A stretch of 64,000 bases of DNA from Acanthopleura granulata (Eukaryota > Mollusca > Polyplacophora > Chitonida > Chitonidae), in NCBI GenBank assembly GCA_016165875.1, contig JABBOT010000080.1, positions 4,371,205 to 4,435,204 on the forward strand, read 5' to 3'. The position numbers and the translations under genes are program-made. Of this stretch, positions 57,980 to 64,000 are shown in pieces (within the stretch, counting starts at the first letter, position 1; every line of letters begins with the position of its first letter). The notes beneath the pieces were generated by a model. The model ran no database searches, was not told the DNA's origin, and worked only from the letters and a program-made list of their open reading frames with translations.

Positions 57980-58497
57980 GTTCTATGTTTTGCTAACCAG
58001 ACTATGTTGTTGAGACTACAAATCTCCATTCAATCGATATCGCGTGCTCAGCTTGGTGCTATAAATGACGCTGCTTAGCTTTTAAGAACTCACACGCATA
58101 CCGGTAGATCAGAATTTATGACGTATAATGATAGAGAATAATATATGTAGTTCAGCACTTTATTAAATTAGAAATATTTGTAAAGGTATATCAATTATCA
58201 TGGAGTTGTAAAGAATAGATTAAAAGAAACAAACTTATTTCCTGTTGGCCTCCCATTCATATTAGCCTTTCATCTCTTATTGTTTCCTGGTTATATTTCT
58301 TTGACATTATTACTGAATGTTAAACGTTTGAAGCAAAACATTACATAAATCGATGTAAACGAAAAGTTCTGTGTCTCACCTCTTTTTACCCTGTCTATCC
58401 TGTTGATGTTTTATTCTTGTTCATCCTTTTAAAAAGTACTAAAAAGAAGACAACCGATAAAACATTGTCGGGTCTGCTCCACAATCAAAAATAAATT

Positions 58498-58527
58498 AAT
58501 AATGGGATTTGTCAAAATCCCATTATT
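58498..58527. repeat. Perfect 13 bp inverted repeat
   Basis: AATAATGGGATTT and AAATCCCATTATT are separated by GTCA; they would form a tight hairpin. No T-run or gene end is directly attached. Confidence 0.9.
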
Positions 58528-58545
58528 CAAACACCCGGCAGTAAG

Positions 58546-58579
58546 GAACTTGACGTCATTATATTGACGTCAAATGTTC
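58546..58579. promoter_or_regulatory. Paired consensus CRE sites in a larger palindrome
   Basis: Two exact TGACGTCA sites lie at 58551-58558 and 58565-58572, separated by TTATAT and enclosed by GGAAC and GTTCC. This is the classic CREB/ATF binding sequence. No start codon is seen close by, so any target gene is unknown. Confidence 0.5.
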
Positions 58580-60196
58580 CTTTCCTGGCTCATCACAACG
58601 ATGTCACATTAAAGGCAGCGCGAAGTCACAATGGAAACTGATGTAATGTAACACTGTAGACGTTGCACTACAATCAAATTTTGAAGTAACAATGGGTCAA
58701 GGTGCCACTTCACGGGATTAAAAAACTATGCCGCCTTCCCATTAGTCCAGATACGCAGTAAACCAATAAATAGTTTACCAACAAATAAATCTATTAACCC
58801 ATAACAAAACGTCAATCCTGTTATCAGTTATCTGTCCGGTTTGTTATTACCATACACTGTGTCAAAGCCGGTGGATATACAGATCCAGACCTGATACCTG
58901 AAGCGTAAGAAATCAAATGGTCATCAGCCTATGAATCCGATCTGGTATTAAAACAGCGCAAGTGTCTCAGTGCTTGTGACAAAACGCAAAAGTCTTAGGT
59001 AATCGTAGCTCTAGTGTGACTGGAGTGCAAAGAATTTACTTCTTTAAAACTTTACATTGCTCTACAGATGACCTTTAATCAATTAATCTTTTTAACGCCA
59101 TAGATAGCCCCCTGTACCCTCACCGTTTTTGACCGTTCGCGGTATTAAGTGTAGACCTGCATTTCCATGTACCCAGACACACATGTTTGACTTACCACGT
59201 CATCACTTAGCAATGGCTAGACGAAGAAGAAAAGAAAACACAAGCGTATACCTGATAAGCTTTTGATAAAAATTTTATTTAGCTGAAAGCAGAATAGTTA
59301 ATTTAATACAATGTCATTTTAGCAAAGTTACACAATGAGAAAGGTCGCAGTTTCAATAATAATGTAATCCAATAAGGAGTAGAAGCGCATTCACCGAAGG
59401 CACTGGGCACAAGTAACCTACACCTCGTGTCACCCCCATGTGCAAGTCCTTGTTTCTTGTTTCGGAGAGTATATATACTGACATCCTTTTTTCCATGAAG
59501 GCTAAATACATATATGGCACAAACAATATTAAAAATGTCACAAGTATGACATAGTCAGAACCAAAGCTCATCAAATCTCAAATCTTTAAAGTTTGTCTTT
59601 CGCTTAGGCAAGTTTGCATTTTTTCTCTTTTACAGATTAGTAGCATAGACCTGGTGGTATGAAACATTATACACAATAAACATTACTCCTGACAAGTAAT
59701 AGAAAAATGTCATCTTATCGCGTGACTGTAAGACATCTTGGCGTGAAAAGTCTGAAGGCTGTCACACGAATGACCCCATCAACCAGCCAACTTTTGTAAT
59801 GAACAGGGGCAAGAAAACACGCCTCACCAAACCTATCCTTCAAATTTTCTGGGTCACATGTTTAGGTTAGCTATCACATAATTAATTAATATGTATATGT
59901 CATGAAGTTCATAAAAATACAAAATCTTCATATTCACTTTATTATGTACCTAATTCTGCATCTGTATTCAATTAAATTGTAAGACCGGCTTAAGACATTT
60001 GTTATTTTAACCTGCCGTTGAGTGAATCAAGGATTCAGTCATGCATGGCCACAGATACTTATGATATGAGCCGAAGCATGTCCATTGGTGTATCAGTTAT
60101 CATTGCGGTAGAGAGTATTTGCTGAATAAATCAATGTCGACCACTATACGCTCCCAACAGTCTCTGATAACATAGTCTTTTATAAATAAATTCTAG

Positions 60197-60435
60197 GGGT
60201 CTTGGTGGGCGAGTGGTTACCGTGGTATGTACACCAACAAAATAACCACGGGCTCTCTCATCAATGAAGTCGCTGTGAGTTCAAGTTCAGGTGAGACTGA
60301 CTTCAATCACATTGAGATTTCCCCCTATGGTGTGCCCGGTTTGCTCCCACCATAATGCTGGCCGCTGTCATAGAAGTGAAATATTCTTGACTACAACGTA
60401 AAACACCAATATATAAATAAATAAATTAATCAATT
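60197..60435 (+). mobile_element. SINE type 1, nearly full length
   Basis: GGGGTCTTGGTGGGCGAGTG, GTTACCGTGG (A-box side), GTCGCTGTGAGTTCAAGTTC (B box), CCCACCATAATGCTGGCCGC and the tail ending ATATAAATAAATAAATT. A deletion removed the GTGGGAAGGT segment. Confidence 0.8.
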
Positions 60436-60537
60436 AATCATACTAATGATTTTTCGTGAAGGCGTTTAATAAACCCTGCAAGACACACTTCTAACAATGC
60501 TTTTGGATTCAAGACATCAGCTGTCAAAGAGGCTGTG

Positions 60538-60653
60538 ATGTGTGTTTTAGCCCCAAGGCTGGAGAATGAGGCGGAATTTTATAACCAGCAAGAAAAGGGT
60601 ATGAAGGCGGAAGGCAAAGAGAAATCTGAATCCCTTGATATAAAAGATATCGG
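60538..60653 (+). CDS. Possible first exon, unknown protein
   Basis: An ATG at 60538, within a frame open from further upstream, gives 38 charged codons (for example NEAEFYNQQEKGMKAEGKEK) and a GG/GTGAGT donor. No phase-compatible next exon was found; the next candidate acceptor near 60950 meets a stop at once. The next gene, at 62070, has its own start. Confidence 0.22.
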
Positions 60654-62069
60654 GTGAGTTATAATATACACATTCCTCTCCTGTACATCGAACTTGATCA
60701 GACATGATCTGGTTTATGCAGTCCTTGGTTTAAATGTCAGTCACGGATCTTTATAAACTAGGTATGTAACATACACTCTAGGAACCAAATCCGGTATTTG
60801 AGGGATGACGGATTGTCTTTCCGTTAATCTAACGAAATAGTCCGTTCATGGTAAGGAATAATTCCGTTCCTAATAATGAATTAATCCATAATACGGACAG
60901 ACAATCCGTCATAGCTGAAATATCGGATGAAAGCGAATATTTTTGTCAGGGTATAAGAGAATGAAAATGCAAGAGAAAGCATCTCAAGGCCCTAGTTTCC
61001 ATTCCGGGAAATCTTGAGATCTTGGAAAATAATCATTGTATAATACTAACTTAAACAGGATGGAAAAGTTATTACTACCCAGCATTTTGTTTTTTAATGT
61101 GTTTGTAATTATTCTTCCATTCTAAGACATATCCCTGGAGGTTCATTATACAGCTATGTCTTGAAATGAAAAGAGAAAATGCGCTCAGTAAATTTATCTC
61201 CAAAATGACAGAAATCGGACACACTACTCATATTTTTCATAGCTAATTCACCGACAACATAAAGTGAAATTGCTGTAATGATATCATGCCACGCCTAAGT
61301 TTACATTTCCACCACGTCTAGCGAAAGTGTGTACAAGTTGAAAGAAGGGGGCATGTGACGGAGAATTGCTGAGTGCGGTTTCAGGGAAAAAAAACGATAA
61401 CGAGTGGCTGCTCACCAAAGGCATGGGCAAGCGTAAGACATGTACCAAATCTGCATTTCTGAAAAGCTGAACAAATGTCATTTTGGAGCAAAGTGTCTAT
61501 AGAATACCCCTGAACAGCAGGCCTAAATGGATCCAACCGATTTGTCATGCCTTACGAATGCAGTTTTACAAAATTTTAGCCGACATACCAAACTGTATAG
61601 TCTATACTTTAAATTGTAACGCCACTCGTCTATGGCTAGAGTTTGTTCGGGTGAAAGTACCTCGCAATTTTAGTTATCATGGGTCGTTTTTGGATTCTAA
61701 CGGGTAATAGCTGAGGAACTGATATGAACTAGTCTGCTTCTTGAAATGTGGCCTCATATTATCCCATTGTTACGTCAGGCTGTTAATAAAACGTGGCGTT
61801 CTGAAATAGTCACTTTATATTATGACGTAGGCAAGCAGTGCATTGTGACGTGCCTAACGCAATGACATCAGAGTTTGCGGATACTCAACTGGACAAGACT
61901 TTATTGTGACGTCACTGATCTCAGCGATGTGTGTCGTCCTCACTTAGGAGAATAATGTTTTCATGACACCATGTGAGCTGCTGTAACAGGACTTCCATAG
62001 ACCTCAAGTTACGTAGTGATAGGAGAGCTGATTGAGGGTCCAGTCACTGGATGATGCCCTCTATTTATC
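60654..62069. other. Intergenic DNA and probable promoter of the 62 kb gene
   Basis: The left part is AT-rich without features. The last 260 bp hold four CRE-like sites, listed separately. The frame at 61483-61707 has no support. Confidence 0.45.
61819..61915 (+). promoter_or_regulatory. Cluster of CRE/ATF-like sites
   Basis: TGACGTAG (about 61822), TGACGTGC (about 61847), TGACATCA (about 61862) and a full TGACGTCA (about 61907) lie 150-250 bp before the ATG at 62070. No TATA box is evident. The role is inferred from motif density and position. Confidence 0.45.
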
Positions 62070-63633
62070 ATGGAAAACCTTACGCCTATTAAGAAGATTC
62101 GGACCTTTGACACCCTTAGTGAGTTTTTCGGGAATCTAGGAAAACCTGGTGAGTTGTGACAAAATTATATGCTGACACGACAAACACTAATTTGTTTGCG
62201 TATAAAAAGAAGCAAATTGAGGAATGAATAGGTCTTTCTTTTTCTGGTAAGAACGTCATTTCTTTATTTCCGCAAGCGTGAAGTTTGGCACTCGGCCCCT
62301 CTTTGCAAATAAATAATTTCTTGCTTTTTCAAGTTCTGCAAATGTCTTAATCGAGAATTATCCATATCGATAAATCATTTACTGACATTGTTGAATGAAT
62401 TATCGATCGATAGTGGAATTTATCCACAGTGATCAATGAATCCTCTTCCTTTTAAGCCGTCAGACAATGACTGCTCCTTCCCTTCATCTCACAATAACTT
62501 TTACCGCGAGTGTCAAAATTTTACTGGAATTAAGTAAAACAAATTAAGAAAATTGCTAAATCTTTTACAGGGGCTTTTACTCGTGGCTCTGTCACTCGTG
62601 CGGTAACGCTTCCGTCGTGAGCGCAACATTAAAGCTCTGACCTCCATGAAGTCGGCTCTGAGTCTGTTAAGTTACTTCCCCGGTGGTGTATCCTGCTACC
62701 TCGGCTGTTTAAAATACAAACTTTTTCTGTGAGGCTCTACTTCGTGGCCACGTAGAGGGAGCAGTCATTTCCATTGAAACCAAAGAGGCAAAACTTTTGA
62801 TCGATATATCATTTATCGATATCGATAATTAAATGTTAATTTGGCCCCATAGTTTTATATCATTATGCAAACAACGATAAATCATAGGGAAATATGTCAC
62901 TTTCATGTGGAACTCAACAGAGAATGTCTTAGAGTGAAAATGCATTCTCTCTTCAGGTGAATCCAATAAGACTGCTACAAACTTAGGCAAACAACGCAGT
63001 CCTTTCAGTGTGGATAAACGCCGTTTGATTAGAAGCCAGGTAAATGAAGACGAATGCAAACATTGCCAGAGGATACAAAATCAGCCATTTAAGGCATATC
63101 TCAACGTCATCCTGCCTCCAATCATTAAACCAGAAAGGGAGAAGGTCACATTTAAACCATTATTGAGAAAAAACGTCCCTGAAATTGGGATTGAGGAATG
63201 GGAATCGCCGATTCCCAGGAAAACTTTGATCCGTCGTCCGAGGACCAAACGATGTGACCCGCTAACCGAGTCTGACGAATATTTCCAATACTTAGTGAGC
63301 TTTCCGCATCTCAAACAGGTCACTTTTGATGACAATCCGTCTAAGAACCTGGTATTTTACATGAAGAACTATCCGTTAATACTTAAAAACGTGGATGTCG
63401 AGCAAACTACCACCATTATGATCAACAAAAGGCGCGTGCGGTCGCCGCAGCTCCTCCTACAACGCCACCGTGAAGCCATGAACCTCAAACAAAAGCAACT
63501 GGATCGGAGAATCAAACAGCTGGAGAAAGAATCGGGCGAATTCTTCGTGGCAGCTTTACGAAACAAAGTGTTCGACCCTCAGAGCTGGCCGTGGAACAAA
63601 GAAGATCAAATGGACAAGATGCTTAATATTTAA
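62070..63633 (+). CDS. Unrecognised charged protein with C-terminal coiled coil
   Basis: Two exons: 62070-62148 (donor CTG/GTGAGT) and 62957-63633 (acceptor TCTCTCTTCAG). Phases agree, giving 251 residues. The ATG is the first after an in-frame TGA. There is no signal peptide or membrane helix. The N-terminal part is basic; a C-x2-C occurs once (ECKHCQR). A middle part alternates basic and acidic stretches (PRKTLIRRPRTKRCDPLTES). Residues about 195-225 are a heptad-like, highly charged helix (LKQKQLDRRIKQLEKE) and the end is WPWNKEDQMDKMLNI. The long clean frame and good splice sites make it a real gene. An intracellular structural or cilium-associated role is conceivable but not shown. ATTAAA at 63748 is a probable polyadenylation signal. 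Confidence 0.75.
62580..62740. repeat. Dispersed repeat family D, copy 2
   Basis: Lies in the single intron of the 62 kb gene; compare 41812-41970. The match is to the TGTCACTCGTGCG start and the CCCGGTTAC/CCCCGGTGG to TGTAAATAC segment, with looser similarity between. Confidence 0.35.
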
Positions 63634-63878
63634 AATACATATTTAATGGTGCTCTTTACTCTTGGGTACACAACAAGTCTGTCTGAAATGACAATATTTA
63701 AACGCGATAGTCACACTTAACAGCATGATTGTCTGCAGTGTACCATCATTAAAACAAAACCTTTGTGTTATTTACATTGATTTAAAGTTGATGCTCACAT
63801 TTAGACATTATTCTATTGCACCGTGTTATTTATTAATTTGATTTAACTTGTACGCCTGGCTGGATAATATTTTATTCG

Positions 63879-64000
63879 GAAGCCTCCGTGGCCCAGTTGG
63901 TTAAGGCGCCAACGTCTTGACCCTTGAGCCTCTCACCAATGCAGTCGCTGTGAGTTCACGTCCAGTTCATGCAGGCTTCCTCTCCGACTGTAAATGGGAA
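63879..64000 (+). mobile_element. SINE type 1, cut by the window end
   Basis: GCCTCCGTGGCCCAGTTGGT then TAAGGCGCC is the best A-box-like region in the window. CTTGAGCCTCTCACCAATGC, GTCGCTGTGAGTTCACGTCC (B-box side) and CAGGCTTCCTCTCCGACTGT follow. The tail must lie beyond 64000. Confidence 0.85.

Larger units (their letters stand above)
57980..60196. other. No gene recognised; palindromes and CRE pair
   Basis: The main feature is the palindrome cluster at 58498-58576. A minus-strand frame at 59353-59574 starts with a hydrophobic helix (YVILVTFLILFVPYMYLAF) and could be part of a membrane protein, but no splice sites support it. Confidence 0.4.

Noticed and set aside
59353..59574. Minus-strand frame with a hydrophobic helix
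   Set aside because: It could be a membrane-protein exon, but no acceptor, donor or promoter was found and the frame starts from a non-ATG codon before the internal ATG.
63879..63970. tRNA-like sequence with A and B boxes
   Set aside because: Not a tRNA gene: the same sequence recurs at many places attached to a SINE body and tail, and it cannot form a full cloverleaf by eye.

Overview
This window is animal nuclear DNA, most likely from a lophotrochozoan such as a mollusc (a brachiopod is also possible). It is AT-rich and intron-rich, with small exons bounded by GT/AG sites. It carries roughly thirty fragments of tRNA-headed SINEs whose 3' tail (a TGAAATATTCTTGAGTACGG core followed by AAATAAATAAAT runs) is, as I recall it, typical of molluscan genomes. 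I see no bacterial-style operons, rRNA, true tRNA genes or CRISPR arrays. Most long open frames are chance frames or shadows; the real genes are split into exons.

Genes that can be recognised: (1) a type II membrane carbohydrate sulfotransferase of the CHST8-14 type, three coding exons, 13681-18081 (+); (2) a class A neuropeptide-type GPCR at 44345-45619 (+), essentially a single coding exon, broken by one in-frame TAG; (3) a decayed paralogue of that GPCR at 28.9-30.0 kb (+), with a partial extra copy of its 5' end just upstream; (4) a secreted group III (bee-venom-fold) phospholipase A2 in five exons, 52187-57979 (+); (5) an unrecognised two-exon gene for a charged, coiled-coil-ending protein of 251 residues, 62070-63633 (+), with a cluster of CRE-like sites upstream. 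A probable small secreted protein gene lies on the minus strand at 1926-3269: two exons, matching splice phase, and a TATA box.

Weaker coding candidates, each resting on splice sites plus an unusually coding-like open frame, are at 3493-3633, 5788-5885, 8271-8450, 30493-30705, 48242-48441 and 60538-60653 (+), and at 18954-19156 and 40292-40419 (-). None is assigned a function.

Mobile and repeated DNA fills much of the rest. A decayed Ty3/gypsy-type LTR retrotransposon occupies about 20.05-23.79 kb, with short LTRs, a CCHC gag knuckle, a DTG protease, reverse transcriptase and part of integrase; RNase H and the integrase N-terminus are missing. There are at least three SINE types: two sharing the CGTAAAACACCAAT-like tail, and a third with a different body at 8.9 and 26.7 kb. 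Four further dispersed repeat families (called A-D here) recur within the window. The most striking repeat is a degenerate tandem array of about 148 bp units at 34.57-36.42 kb that flips orientation at its right end (36.42-36.96 kb). Minisatellites lie at 26.1, 29.7 and 46.4 kb, and a TCTA microsatellite sits in a phospholipase intron.

The genes do not form an evident pathway. The sulfotransferase, phospholipase and GPCR are independent loci, with SINEs inserted in their introns and flanks. No convincing new multi-gene system is visible. The observations most worth checking are the GPCR nonsense codon, the flipped tandem array, the small secreted gene, the 62 kb orphan gene and its promoter, and the paired CRE palindrome at 58.5 kb.
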